DNA of 64,000 nt from Halococcus salifodinae DSM 8989 (GCF_000336935.1 NZ_AOME01000013.1:94707-158706), one strand, 5' to 3'. Numbered from the stretch's first letter, positions 1-8,506 are shown. The notes: a model not told the origin generated them from the sequence alone. A program made the numbers and translations.

Positions 1-424
1 GTTCGCGGACGACGTCCATCCCGTCGGTGACCTCGCCGAACACCGCGTGGCGGTCGTCGAGGTGGGACTGGGCGTCAAGGGTGATGAAGAACTGCGAGCC
101 ATTGGTGTCGGGCCCGGAGTTCGCCATCGAGAGCGTGCCCGCCGAGTCGTGGCGCAGCTCGTCGTGGAACTCGTCGTCGAACTGGTAGCCAGGTCCGCCG
201 CGACCCGATTCGTCGGGGTCGCCGCCCTGAATCATGAACCCCTCGATCACGCGGTGGAAGGCCACGTCGTCGTAGAGGGGTTCCTCGACCGTTTCGCCGT
301 CGTCTTCCCACTCCTGCTCGCCGGTCGCGAGCCCGACGAAGTTCTCGACCGTGCGCGGTGCGCGCTCGTCGTGGAGTTCGACCTCGATGTGGCCTCGATT
401 GGTGTGCAGCGTTGCGTCCGTCAT
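1..424 (-). CDS. Peptidyl-prolyl cis-trans isomerase, cyclophilin type (partial)
   Basis: Cytosolic proline isomerase and folding helper. The reading frame starts at an ATG at 424 (protein begins MTDATLHTNRG) and runs off the left edge of the window, so about 141 residues are present and the C-terminus is missing. The cyclophilin core is clear: FHRVIEGFMIQGGD carries the catalytic arginine, and NTNGSQFFIT is the classical substrate-binding segment, followed by HAVFGEV. These motifs are diagnostic of the family. The protein is compact, with no signal peptide, like the small cytosolic cyclophilins of haloarchaea. A T-rich stretch about 27 nt upstream of the ATG suggests a leaderless transcript. 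Confidence 0.95.
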   Translation of the reverse strand, partial: MTDATLHTNRGHIEVELHDERAPRTVENFVGLATGEQEWEDDGETVEEPLYDDVAFHRVIEGFMIQGGDPDESGRGGPGYQFDDEFHDELRHDSAGTLSMANSGPDTNGSQFFITLDAQSHLDDRHAVFGEVTDGMDVVRE

Positions 425-541
425 ACCCGCTCGAACGACGAGCCGGCGGAAAAGGGTGCTGGTGACCGATCGCTCCCGTCCGTTCCGTGCAACGTGGCGA
501 CCGCCGGAGCCAGAACGACGATCGACGCACCGTCGCCGGCG

Positions 542-1693
542 TCACGCGACGTTTCGCTCGACGAGTTCGTCGCCGTCGTCCTCGAACCGGCGACTCGACA
601 GCGGCTCGACGTCGACCAGCGACGCCTCGCCGTCGGTGCAGAGTTCGGCCACCAGCCGTCCGGTGGCTGGCGCGTGCTGGAACCCGTGGCCCGAGAACCC
701 CGCCGCGGTGACCAGGCCAGGTACCGTTTCTTCGAGGATGGGGTGGTGATCCGGCGTCACGGCGTACAGCCCCGCCCACCCACGGCGGATGCGCGAATCG
801 CCGTCGAAGTAGCTCGTGTACGCCGCCGCGCGTTCGACCGCCGTGGCCGCCCAGTCGAGATCCATCGAGTCCGAGTAGGCGCTCGGATCGACGTCGGACC
901 CGGTCTCGGCGAAGTGGCCACCGACGAGCGCGGCCCCGTCCCGTTCGGGGCGGAAGTACGACCCCTCCTCCAGATCGATCGTCAGCGGGACATCCGCCGA
1001 CACCGGGCGGCTGGGATCGACGACCGCGATCTGGCGGCGGCGCGGGTGAATCGGGAGGTCGATCCCCGCCAGGTCGGCGACGGTCGCCGCCCACGCGCCC
1101 GCAGCGTTGACCACGAACTCCGCGTCGATCCGTTCGGCGTCGGTTTCGACGCCCGTGACCCGGCCGCCGTCGGTGACGAGATCGACGACGGGCGTCCCCG
1201 TTCGGACGTCGACGCCGGCCTCCCGAGCGCTCGTCGCGTACCCCTGGACGGCGAGGTTCGGGTCGGCGAACCCGTCGGCAGCGTTGTAGGTCGCTCCGAC
1301 GAACTCGTCGGGATCAAGGCCCGGACAGCGCTCGACGGCCTCGCTGGGCGAGAGGAACTCGCTGTCCACGCCGAGGTCGTGCTGCATCGCCACGTTCTCG
1401 CGGAACCGATCGGCCGTCTCGGGGGTGCGGGCGAGGAAGCAGTAGCCTGGCCGCCGGTGGGCGATGTCGACGCCGAACTTCGCCTCGAACGCCTCCCAAA
1501 CCCGCAGGCTCTCGATCGAGAGGCGGACGTTGACCGGCGTCGAGAACTGGGTCCTGATCCCGCCCGCCGAGCGGGCGGTGCTCCCCGTTCCGAGCGAGCC
1601 GCTCTCACAGAGGGTCACGTCCGCACCGGCCGCGGCGAGCGCGTTCGCGGACGAGAGCCCCACGATGCCGCCCCCGACGACGACCACATTCAT
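542..1693 (-). CDS. FAD-dependent oxidoreductase (DAO / glycine-sarcosine oxidase-like)
   Basis: A 383-residue flavoprotein of the D-amino-acid oxidase (DAO) superfamily. The N-terminal Rossmann motif VVVGGGIVGLSSANALAAAG binds the ADP part of FAD, and it is followed by SLGTGSTARSAGGIRTQF, which is typical of sarcosine/glycine oxidase-like DAO proteins. A later segment (VVNAAGAWA) and a C-terminal GFSGHGFQHAPATGRLVAEL complete the FAD-binding fold. The likely reaction is oxidation of a secondary or D-amine, but the substrate cannot be read from the sequence. The start ATG at 1693 sits directly before the Rossmann strand. It lies 117 nt downstream of the cyclophilin start on the same strand order and may be transcribed independently. 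Confidence 0.9.
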   Translation of the reverse strand: MNVVVVGGGIVGLSSANALAAAGADVTLCESGSLGTGSTARSAGGIRTQFSTPVNVRLSIESLRVWEAFEAKFGVDIAHRRPGYCFLARTPETADRFRENVAMQHDLGVDSEFLSPSEAVERCPGLDPDEFVGATYNAADGFADPNLAVQGYATSAREAGVDVRTGTPVVDLVTDGGRVTGVETDAERIDAEFVVNAAGAWAATVADLAGIDLPIHPRRRQIAVVDPSRPVSADVPLTIDLEEGSYFRPERDGAALVGGHFAETGSDVDPSAYSDSMDLDWAATAVERAAAYTSYFDGDSRIRRGWAGLYAVTPDHHPILEETVPGLVTAAGFSGHGFQHAPATGRLVAELCTDGEASLVDVEPLSSRRFEDDGDELVERNVA

Positions 1694-2010
1694 GCTGGCG
1701 AATCTGAGCCGCGTGGTGGAATAAGTCTACTGGCGACGCCGGAAGCGGTGCCCATCGGAGCCCTCTCCGAGGAATCGTTCATTCGGCTCCGTCAAGACAC
1801 TCAATGATTGGTGGAAGTGGCTTAATAATTGTGTAGTTTTTATTGGAAAGAAAGTAGCTCAAACATATCCGTTGTGTATATTCCACTTGAGTGGCTGTTT
1901 CGAGCAATCCTTTCTTTCTCTTTTTGACCTTCGTGTCGTAGTCTTAAGCGGAAGTCGACTGGAGAGCAATAGTATAAACGGTTTTGGATTTTGCCCGCTT
2001 CTGAGAAGAT
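1694..2010. other. AT-rich intergenic region
   Basis: 317 bases without a convincing gene. From about 1800 the composition changes from the GC-rich background to clearly AT-rich sequence, and this continues through the next gene to about 2900. A TATA-like element (AGTATAAAC, about 1970-1978) precedes the gene at 2011. No integrase, terminal repeat or tRNA was seen at the edges. Confidence 0.6.
1965..1980 (+). promoter_or_regulatory. TATA-like box upstream of the 2011 gene
   Basis: The sequence AATAGTATAAACGG lies about 35-40 nt before the ATG at 2011. It resembles an archaeal TATA box and would give a short leader. It lies in the AT-rich patch, so chance similarity is more likely than elsewhere. 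Confidence 0.4.
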
Positions 2011-2763
2011 ATGCTCTCGCTGGATGAGGCAGAAAATCTCGGTGCAGTAGCACAAGAAGCGGCGCTAATTACTCGTGACACCACCCTGGGCGTATCGGAT
2101 GAGGAAGATATTACTGATGAATTCATCCACAATCTAGTTAGCAAACTGAATAGCGCCTCGATGAAGCATCTCGTCGCGGCTGACGAACTTTCTAAGATTA
2201 ATCCACGGGCTGAATCTGTCGTGGGAGCCGATTTTATATTTATGGTTGTGTATGCGACGAGAGCCGCAATCACAGACTGGGGATTTCTATCGCAGGCCAA
2301 GTACTATGCTAATGCGACAAATCGATCAGGTGCGACAACCAAACTCGTCGATCAATGCAACACAATGCAGGGACACACTCCAGCCAGCTTTGCGAATATC
2401 TATTACAATGACACCTATCGATTCTTCCCTGCATCCCAACTCGTAGCAGACGGTCTTGCTGACACTAAACTTTCACTACCAGAAATGAGCAAGAAGTTTT
2501 CAAATCGAGCGACACGAAACTTCTTTAAAGAAGTGTTCTACGGTCTATGGGGTGATCGATGGGTCGCTCAACACTATAATCAATTACTTGAAGCCAATTC
2601 CAGTGACGATGTCCCTAACCGAACAGCTGCGACTGACGGTGGTGAAAATGTCTCTGCCAAGCGAGTGGTCATCACGATTGTTAAAGAAAGAGATGTGAAC
2701 TATCGTGTTACCGACGAGCTTGGCTACGAGGATGCAGAGATGTTCTCTGATAGAGATATTTGA
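2011..2763 (+). CDS. Orphan protein with possible PD-(D/E)XK-like nuclease signature
   Basis: A 250-residue protein of no recognised family. The gene is markedly more AT-rich and uses more A/T-ending codons than its neighbours, which suggests horizontal transfer. Residues 66-97 read RAESVVGAD ... LSQAK, with E68, D74 and Q95-A96-K97 arranged in the acidic, acidic, (E/Q)xK order seen in PD-(D/E)XK nucleases such as Mrr-like and defence-effector nucleases. This is followed by LVDQCNTM and IYYNDTYRFFPASQL, a pattern I associate with nuclease-like defence proteins. That assignment is inference from a short motif. No partner (methylase, sensor, helicase) lies beside it. The start at 2011 follows a TATA-like box by about 35-40 nt. 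Confidence 0.7.
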   Translation: MLSLDEAENLGAVAQEAALITRDTTLGVSDEEDITDEFIHNLVSKLNSASMKHLVAADELSKINPRAESVVGADFIFMVVYATRAAITDWGFLSQAKYYANATNRSGATTKLVDQCNTMQGHTPASFANIYYNDTYRFFPASQLVADGLADTKLSLPEMSKKFSNRATRNFFKEVFYGLWGDRWVAQHYNQLLEANSSDDVPNRTAATDGGENVSAKRVVITIVKERDVNYRVTDELGYEDAEMFSDRDI

Positions 2764-2963
2764 TTCTCTGCTATCGTCACACGTTCGTTAGAAAACGCTA
2801 TTTGTTGTATACGACCCTTATATACAGCATGACTTAAAATCCAATCATCATTCAGGAACCTCAACAAACCCGTTCGTTTCGCTTTTCGAATATTTCTACG
2901 ACCGTTCCCGCCCTCACACCGAAGCGGGGAAACCCATAACCCGGTCGCTGGCGAGGCGAACGC

Positions 2964-3935
2964 ATGGTCCTGGTGCTCACCGACGCCGAGATCGACGAGG
3001 TGCTCGCCCTCGAATCGCTCGCCAGTGAGGTCGAGCACGCGCTCGTCAAGCAGGCCGCGGGGGCGGTCGAACGCCCGGAACGACCCCACTACCCGGTCGG
3101 CGAAGGACTCGACTCCGACGACCCCCTCGGAACGGGCCTCGTGATGCCCGCGTACGTTCACGGCGAGGACTACTTCGCGACGAAGCTCGCCAGCATCCAC
3201 GAGGGCAACGCCGACCGCGGGCTGCCGACGCTCCACGCCCAGATCGTGCTCGCCGACGCACGCACCGGCCAGGCCGTCGCCTTCCTCGACGGGACGCGGA
3301 TCACCAACGCACGAACCGGCTGCATCGGCGGCCTCGCCGCCCGCGAGCTCGCGACCGACCCGGTTCGAATCGGCGTCGTCGGGGCGGGCGCGCAGGCGCG
3401 GTGGCAGACCAGGGCCATCGCCGCGCTGTGTGACGTCGAGAGCGTCGCGATCTACTCGCCGAGCGACTCGAAACACGAGTGCGTCGACGCGCTCGACGAG
3501 GAGGGAATTCCGGCGGAGGCCGTCGAATCGGCCGCCGACGCCGTTCGCGACAAAGACGTGGTCGTGACGGCGACCACGAGCACCGAACCGGTGTTCCCGG
3601 CCGACGCGCTCGGACCCGGAACGCTCGTGGTGGCGATCGGGGCGTACGAGTCGGGGATGCAGGAGCTCGAACCAGGAGTGTTCGATCGTGCGGCGCGTGT
3701 GTTCGCGGACGTGCCCGAGGAGGCGGCGACGACCGGCGATCTCGCCGCGACGTCGCTGACCGCCGCCGATCTCGTCCCGATGGCGGCGCTGTTCGAGGAC
3801 GACGCAGGCCGGGAGTCCGCCGACGAGATCGTCGTGGTCGAAAGCGTCGGATCGGCGGTGTTCGACGTCGCCGCGGCCACGGCGATCTACGGGGCGGCAC
3901 GGGAAGCGGGGCTCGGCACGGACCAGGCACTCTGA
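2964..3935 (+). CDS. Ornithine cyclodeaminase / mu-crystallin family dehydrogenase
   Basis: A 323-residue NAD(P)-binding enzyme of the ornithine cyclodeaminase/mu-crystallin family, which includes archaeal alanine dehydrogenase. Evidence includes the substrate-binding region around YFATKLASIHEGN, the hinge DGTRITNARTGCIGGLAARELA, and the Rossmann motif IGVVGAGAQARWQTRAIA at about residues 140-157. The C-terminal half has ATTSTEPVFPADAL and GDLAA, also typical of the family. The exact substrate (ornithine, alanine, or an imine reductase substrate) cannot be decided. A second member of the same superfamily starts at 63755, and the two N-terminal halves are clearly different paralogues. Confidence 0.9.
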   Translation: MVLVLTDAEIDEVLALESLASEVEHALVKQAAGAVERPERPHYPVGEGLDSDDPLGTGLVMPAYVHGEDYFATKLASIHEGNADRGLPTLHAQIVLADARTGQAVAFLDGTRITNARTGCIGGLAARELATDPVRIGVVGAGAQARWQTRAIAALCDVESVAIYSPSDSKHECVDALDEEGIPAEAVESAADAVRDKDVVVTATTSTEPVFPADALGPGTLVVAIGAYESGMQELEPGVFDRAARVFADVPEEAATTGDLAATSLTAADLVPMAALFEDDAGRESADEIVVVESVGSAVFDVAAATAIYGAAREAGLGTDQAL

Positions 3936-4020
3936 TCGCTCCGAAATCGGCAGTTGGCCGGCGGAAAGCTGGTCTGCCGAACGGGTTCCGGTCGTGGACT
4001 CGACGACAGCCCCGGCGGTC

Positions 4021-5085
4021 TCAGAACGCGCGGAGGTCGTCGAGGACCGCTTCGGCGCTCCCGTCGGCGATGGCGTCGCGGGCCATCGCGAGGCCGTCGT
4101 CGAGCGACTCACAGTCCTCGCGGGCGTAGATCCGGAACGCGCCGTTGAGCGCGATGGCGTCGGCGAACGCTCCCTCGCGCTCGCCCGCGAGTACGTCCTC
4201 GGTAATCGCCGCGGAGTCGGCGGCCACGTCCTCGACCCCGAGATCCTCTTCGTCGAAGTCCATCCCGTACTCGGGGGTCTCGATCGTGAAGTCCTCCAGC
4301 TCGCCGGCTTCGCCCACGGCGACCGTCGTCGAGCCCGGCCGGATGTCGTCGTACCCCTCCATCCCCTGGAACATCACGACCCGGGGCACGTCGTAGCGCT
4401 CGCTGGCTTCGAAGGTGTCGATGATCCGCTTCGCGTAGGGCAGATGGTAGAAACTCCCGAGGTGGACGTCGGCCCCGGCAGGGTTCGCGAGCGTCTCGAT
4501 CGTGTTGACGAACGTCCGCACCCCCATCATGTCGCGGCGATCGGCGAGCGCGTCGATCCCCGGATTGAATTGCGGCTGGTAGTAGAAGCCGAACCCGGTT
4601 TCGTCGACCATCGCAGCGCTTTCGTCGGGTTCGATCTCGGTCCGGATCTCCAAGGCGTCGAGGACGTGCTTGTAGGCGTCCTGCTTCTGCGTGGGGACGC
4701 GGTCGCCGGAGTGGGCGACGACCGGGGTGCCGGCGGCGGCAGCGACCACGCCCGCTCCGACACCGAGGATCGCGGAGCGTCCCTTGCCATCGTAGTTCGC
4801 ACCGCAGTCGACGGGATCGCAGTCGGGAGCGGCGACGTTCACCGACTCCTCGGCCATGACGTCGATGTACGCCGCGAGCTCCTCTGGGGTGTTGCGCTTC
4901 CAACGGTTCGCGAGCCAGAACGCGCCGAGGGTGGTGTGGTCGGGTTCGTGATCGAGGATCCGCGTCATCGCCTCGCTGGCCTGGTCGCGCGTCATGTCGT
5001 CGGCGGACTTGTGTCCCGAGCCGACGACCTCGGTCATGAGTCGCTTGAGCGGCCACTCGCCGTACTGTTCTGTGATCTGGGCCAT
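4021..5085 (-). CDS. TrpD-like glycosyltransferase family 3 protein (anthranilate phosphoribosyltransferase homologue)
   Basis: A 354-residue protein with the all-helical N-terminal domain (EWPLKRLMTEVVGSG ... RDQASEAMTRIL) and the alpha/beta domain of anthranilate/nucleoside phosphoribosyltransferases. Recognisable landmarks are GVGAGVVAAAAGTPVVAHSGDR, the helix HVLDALEI, and FYYQPQFNPGI followed by a RRDMMGVRTFVNTIETLANP segment matching the TrpD 'LGvRTifNllGpLtNP' region. The expected PRPP-binding GTGGD motif is replaced by CGANYDGKGRSAI, so it is unlikely to be the tryptophan-pathway enzyme and resembles TrpD2/YbiB-like paralogues. No other trp genes are nearby. The start at 5085 (MAQITEQYG) is the first in-frame ATG. 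Confidence 0.8.
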   Translation of the reverse strand: MAQITEQYGEWPLKRLMTEVVGSGHKSADDMTRDQASEAMTRILDHEPDHTTLGAFWLANRWKRNTPEELAAYIDVMAEESVNVAAPDCDPVDCGANYDGKGRSAILGVGAGVVAAAAGTPVVAHSGDRVPTQKQDAYKHVLDALEIRTEIEPDESAAMVDETGFGFYYQPQFNPGIDALADRRDMMGVRTFVNTIETLANPAGADVHLGSFYHLPYAKRIIDTFEASERYDVPRVVMFQGMEGYDDIRPGSTTVAVGEAGELEDFTIETPEYGMDFDEEDLGVEDVAADSAAITEDVLAGEREGAFADAIALNGAFRIYAREDCESLDDGLAMARDAIADGSAEAVLDDLRAF

Positions 5086-5423
5086 GACTCGTGTTGGATC
5101 GCGTGGCGCAAAAGGCTCCCGCTCGGTGCGCTCCTGAATCGAACACCATCGAACTCGGCGATTGGAATTCGGTGAGGACAGCTGACTTGGCTATAGCTAA
5201 TCCCGACACAAACGAGAGACCGCAGGCCACACCCTCCCCAACCGACCCCCTCGTTCGCTACGCTCACTCGGTCATCCCTCGCGCGAGTCGCGCGTCTTCG
5301 ACGCGCTCACGGGTCGTCCCTCCCCGTTCACGTCCGCGGCCCTCCCTTCGGTCGCGCCGCGCTCCGCTCCCGCGCGCCACCGCGGTTGACAGCAGCCGGC
5401 TTTCGTCGATCTGGGTGCTCGGG
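5086..5423. repeat. Intergenic region rich in short GC-rich palindromes
   Basis: 338 bases between two genes, with no supportable ORF. From about 5241 to 5390 the sequence is a dense run of short complementary arms. One example is ACCGA at 5241-5245 with TCGGT at 5268-5272, enclosing TCGTTCGCTACGCTCAC. The core (GAGCGTAGCGA on the minus strand) matches the GAGCGnAGCGAG cores seen in the coding tail at 18950-19060. This looks like a dispersed haloarchaeal palindromic element rather than a gene. Confidence 0.6.
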
Positions 5424-6299
5424 TCACGGCCACGCGGGATCGACACCGACGAAGTCGGCGCTCGCCTTCCAGAGACGTTCACGCAGTTGGTCGTCGTGGA
5501 CGCGCGGGTCCGGGTCGGCGCGCTCGCATCCTTCGAAGTACACACCATTGACTTCGGCCACTTCGGACGCTGCGGCGAGTCGAACGAGACCGTCGGCGGC
5601 ATCTTCGACTGAAGTCCCCACAAAGGGGAGGCGTGCGGCGACGGCCGTAGCGGCGCGGACGGGCAGTGAGGCGTCCCGGTAGAGCCCGCTGCCGGGGACG
5701 AACCCGGGATGGACGGCGTTCGCGGTCACGCCAGTCCCGTCGAGGCGCGCGGCGAGCTCGATGGTGAACAGGAGATTCGCGAGCTTCGAGCGCGCGTAGG
5801 CGTCGAGCGCGTCGTAGCCCGATTCGAGGTGGAGGTCGTCAACGTCGATTTCGCCGCGTCGGTGGACCGTCGAAGAGGTGCTGACGACGCGGGCCGGTGC
5901 GGACGCACGGAGCAGGTCGAGCAGTTCGTGGGTCAGGAGATACGGCGCGAGATGGTTGACAGCGAGCGTTTTCTCGTACCCGTCGTCGGTGAGCCGGCGG
6001 TCGTCGTGTGAGCAGGCGGCGTTGTGGACCAGAACGTCGAGGCGGTCGTACCGCTCACGGAACGCGTCGGCGAGCCCGCGAACGGCGTCCGTCGTAGCGA
6101 GGTCGGCGCAGACGAACGCTCCCTCGCCGCCCGCGCGCTCGATCTCATCGACGGCTGCCTGGCCGCGCTCGCGCGAGCGTCCGACCACGACCACGGTCGC
6201 GCCGCGGCCGCCGAGTCGCCGCGCCACGACACGCCCGATGCCGCCGGTCGCGCCCGTCACGAGCGCGACCCGATCAGTGAGATCTTCGAACCCGGTCAT
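5424..6299 (-). CDS. Short-chain dehydrogenase/reductase (SDR)
   Basis: A 291-residue classical SDR. The cofactor motif TGATGGIGR lies near residues 16-24, followed by a Rossmann strand with VVVVGRSRERG, which suggests NADP preference. HNAACSHDD replaces the usual NNAG element. The catalytic serine region is VSTSSTVHRRG, and the catalytic Tyr/Lys is in AYARSKLANLLF (YxxxK). The sequence resembles retinol dehydrogenase/WW-domain oxidoreductase-type SDRs found widely in haloarchaea. The substrate is unknown. It is transcribed divergently from the siroheme decarboxylase gene, with 76 bp between the starts. Confidence 0.9.
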   Translation of the reverse strand: MTGFEDLTDRVALVTGATGGIGRVVARRLGGRGATVVVVGRSRERGQAAVDEIERAGGEGAFVCADLATTDAVRGLADAFRERYDRLDVLVHNAACSHDDRRLTDDGYEKTLAVNHLAPYLLTHELLDLLRASAPARVVSTSSTVHRRGEIDVDDLHLESGYDALDAYARSKLANLLFTIELAARLDGTGVTANAVHPGFVPGSGLYRDASLPVRAATAVAARLPFVGTSVEDAADGLVRLAAASEVAEVNGVYFEGCERADPDPRVHDDQLRERLWKASADFVGVDPAWP

Positions 6300-6375
6300 G
6301 CGGTGAGTGGACGCGCGAACGGGATAGTTCCGCCGAACCGATAGACCGTTGTGTCGAGGGCTCCTCCTCCAAACA

Positions 6376-7416
6376 ATGAGTTCGCTGGCGGAGGGCTGGC
6401 GCGCGGATCTCGACGACGTCGACGCCGCACTCGTCGACGGCTATCAGAGCGGGTTCCCCGTCCGCGAACGTCCCTTCGAGGCCGTCGGCGACGAGCTGGG
6501 CGTGAGCGAGGCCGAAGCGCTCGCGCGCGTCGAGCGGCTGCGCGAAGCGGGCGTCTTCCGGCGGTTCGGCGCGGTCCTCAACCCGCCCGTGATCGGATCG
6601 TCGGCGCTCGCCGCGGTCAGAGCCCCCGAAGAACGCTTCGACGAAATCGCGGAAGTCGTCAACGGCTATCGTCAGGTCAACCACAACTACCGGCGCGATC
6701 ACGACTGGAACATGTGGTTCGTGGTTACTGCGGGATCGCGCGAGACCCGCGACACGATCCTCGACGAGATCGAGGAGCGGACGGGCTGTGGCGTGTTGCG
6801 GCTCCCGATGCTGACCGACTTCTACATCGATCTCGAATTCCCCGTGGTCAACACCGATCGGTTCGCTCGGGAAGGAGTCGACGAAACCGACGTCTCGCCG
6901 ACCCGGATCGGTGAGGACGCCGCCGGCGATCTTTCGGCGCTCGACGCGCGCTTGCTGCTTGCGATCCAAGAAGGATTCCCGCTAACTGCGACGCCGTACC
7001 GCGACGTTGCCGAGGAGATCGACGCTCCCGTGGACGAGGTGCTCGACGCCGTTCACCGATTGCGCGATGCGGGCTGTATCAAGCGGATCGGCTGTATCGT
7101 GAACCACGTCGTCACCGGGTTCGACGCGAACTGCATGGTGGTCTGGGACGTGCCCGACGACGCACTCGACGCCCGCGGGACCGAGGTGGGGGCGCTGCCG
7201 TACGTCACGCTCTGCTATCACCGTCCGCGCCGGCCCGAGCAGGACTGGCCGTACAACCTCTTCACGATGATCCACGGCCGCGAGTCCGACGCCGTCGACG
7301 CGAAAGTCGACGAACTCGCCGGCGACCATCTGCCCTACGACCACGAACGTCTCTACTCGACCGAGACGCTGAAACAAACTGGCGCGCGCTACGACGACCT
7401 CGTTGGCGAGGGCTGA
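6376..7416 (+). CDS. ahbB: Siroheme decarboxylase, fused AhbA-AhbB type (Lrp/AsnC fold)
   Basis: A 346-residue protein made of two tandem Lrp/AsnC-like halves (about 1-165 and 175-346), each starting with a winged-helix segment (FPVRERPFEAVGDELG; FPLTATPYRDVAEEID). The catalytic-type signatures VNHNYRRDHDWNMWFV in the first half and TLCYHRPRRPEQDWPYNLF in the second are characteristic of AhbA/AhbB, which decarboxylate siroheme to didecarboxysiroheme on the alternative heme pathway of archaea. In many organisms the two subunits are separate genes, whereas here they form one polypeptide. Proteins of this family are often misnamed transcriptional regulators. The ATG at 6376 is preferred to an upstream in-frame codon at 6349 because the Lrp fold begins just after it. 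Confidence 0.88.
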   Translation: MSSLAEGWRADLDDVDAALVDGYQSGFPVRERPFEAVGDELGVSEAEALARVERLREAGVFRRFGAVLNPPVIGSSALAAVRAPEERFDEIAEVVNGYRQVNHNYRRDHDWNMWFVVTAGSRETRDTILDEIEERTGCGVLRLPMLTDFYIDLEFPVVNTDRFAREGVDETDVSPTRIGEDAAGDLSALDARLLLAIQEGFPLTATPYRDVAEEIDAPVDEVLDAVHRLRDAGCIKRIGCIVNHVVTGFDANCMVVWDVPDDALDARGTEVGALPYVTLCYHRPRRPEQDWPYNLFTMIHGRESDAVDAKVDELAGDHLPYDHERLYSTETLKQTGARYDDLVGEG

Positions 7417-7500
7417 GTTTGCGGCTGCGGCGCGGGTGCGGTGCGGCAAAGTGGTCGGCGGTCAGCGGAGCGGTGGCGGTCCTGGCGGATCGAGGGCGAA

Positions 7501-7523
7501 GGCCACGAACGGAGTGAATGGCC
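7501..7523. repeat. Short palindromic element
   Basis: GGCCA at 7501-7505 and TGGCC at 7519-7523 form a 5-bp inverted repeat around CGAACGGAGTGAA. The core resembles the GAGCGnAGCGA cores found at 5250-5270 and in the pilus ATPase tail. It lies in the non-coding 184 bases after the siroheme decarboxylase gene. Confidence 0.4.
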
Positions 7524-7609
7524 GAGGGCTCGGGCGGTGCTGCGTGGTTGTGGTGGCGGTCAGCGGTGCGGTTCATCGGTGAATCACGGTTGCGGTCCGT
7601 GTGCCGATC

Positions 7610-7867
7610 ATGACCATAGTGCAAAACTCATACAACAACGAACAGAAACATCAGTTTATGAGGGGGATTCGTACAGCGGGTGTGGCGGTGTTGTTCCCGA
7701 TCATTTCGGTGGTCGCCAGTGCTGTCGTGCTTTTCCTCCTCAGCCTGATCGGTGTCGGGAGAGGCGTAGTGTGGGAGATGGCAGGTATTATCGCGTTTAT
7801 GTCGGTACTTACACTCCTAGACACACTGGTATGGTACCGTGATCGCCAGACAGTGGGAGGGGATTGA
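7610..7867 (+). CDS. Small two-helix membrane protein
   Basis: About 85 residues (from the ATG at 7610) with two predicted membrane helices: GVAVLFPIISVVASAVVLFLLSL and MAGIIAFMSVLTLLDTLVW. No family is recognised. Charged ends (MRGIRT, WYRDRQ) and the third-position composition are compatible with a real gene. In-frame alternative starts are at 7601 and 7658, and the N-terminal stretch before MRGIR is polar. Nothing nearby suggests a role. Confidence 0.55.
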   Translation: MTIVQNSYNNEQKHQFMRGIRTAGVAVLFPIISVVASAVVLFLLSLIGVGRGVVWEMAGIIAFMSVLTLLDTLVWYRDRQTVGGD

Positions 7868-7939
7868 TACACTCAAATACGGACTGATCTAGCAGATTCA
7901 GGGAACGGACACAATAACGTTTGTTCGAGTTTTCATGTA

Positions 7940-8506
7940 TTATTGCCACTTGATCGAGCAGCCACGCGACGGCCGGAACTCGTGGTCCACCGGGACGCCA
8001 GTGAGCACCGATTCGATCGCACCCGCCATCTCGAAGCCTGGCTCGCCGGAGGGCTGTTCGTCGGGGCCGTGGGCGTCGTCGAGCCGGCCGTGGTAGGCGA
8101 GTTCGAACCCGTTGTTGGTACTTTTGAACAGGAACGGATCGGGGGTGCAGACCGCGCCGTAGGCCCGCGCGACGTCCTGGGACTCGTCGCGGAGGTAGGC
8201 GTCGTAATCGATCGTACCCTCGTCGACGAGCTCCTGCATCGTCTCGAAGGAGTCGTCGGGATACTCTTCGGCGTCGTTGGGGTTGATCCCCACGACAGCG
8301 GCGTTGTCGTAGTCGTCAGCGAGCCGATTCAGGGTGTCGAACTTCGCCTGGGCGTAGGGACAGTGGTTGCAAGTGAACGTCACCAGCAGCGCCTTGTGGT
8401 CGGCGAAATCGGCGAGAGCATGAGTTTCGCCGTCGGCACCGGGGAGTTCGAAGTCGGGAGCTTCGTCGCCACGGTCGAGTTCGCGTGCGGATTCTTCGAG
8501 AGTCAC
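7940..8506 (-). CDS. Thioredoxin-fold redoxin (AhpC/TSA-like)
   Basis: A protein of about 188 residues with the thioredoxin-like fold of the redoxin/AhpC family: PDFELPGADGETHALADF, then LLVTFTCNHCPYAQAKFDTLNRLADDY with a CxxC pair (CNHC), and later VVGINPNDAEEYPDDSFE and a cis-proline region TPDPFLF. This CNHCPY group is a known subfamily, usually annotated as thioredoxin family protein, and probably acts as a cytosolic disulfide oxidoreductase or peroxidase. I start it at the GTG at 8506 (VTLEESARELDRGDEAPDF). No ATG lies between this point and the antisense overlap with the kinase gene, so the GTG is the best supported start. Confidence 0.85.
   Translation of the reverse strand: MTLEESARELDRGDEAPDFELPGADGETHALADFADHKALLVTFTCNHCPYAQAKFDTLNRLADDYDNAAVVGINPNDAEEYPDDSFETMQELVDEGTIDYDAYLRDESQDVARAYGAVCTPDPFLFKSTNNGFELAYHGRLDDAHGPDEQPSGEPGFEMAGAIESVLTGVPVDHEFRPSRGCSIKWQ

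Noticed and set aside
47..1807. A 586-codon open frame on the plus strand
   Set aside because: Antisense to the cyclophilin and FAD oxidoreductase genes, with arginine- and valine-rich translation and no domain.
1800..2900. Insertion sequence around the AT-rich patch
   Set aside because: The encoded protein has no transposase motif (no DDE or HUH pattern), and no terminal inverted repeats with target duplication were found.
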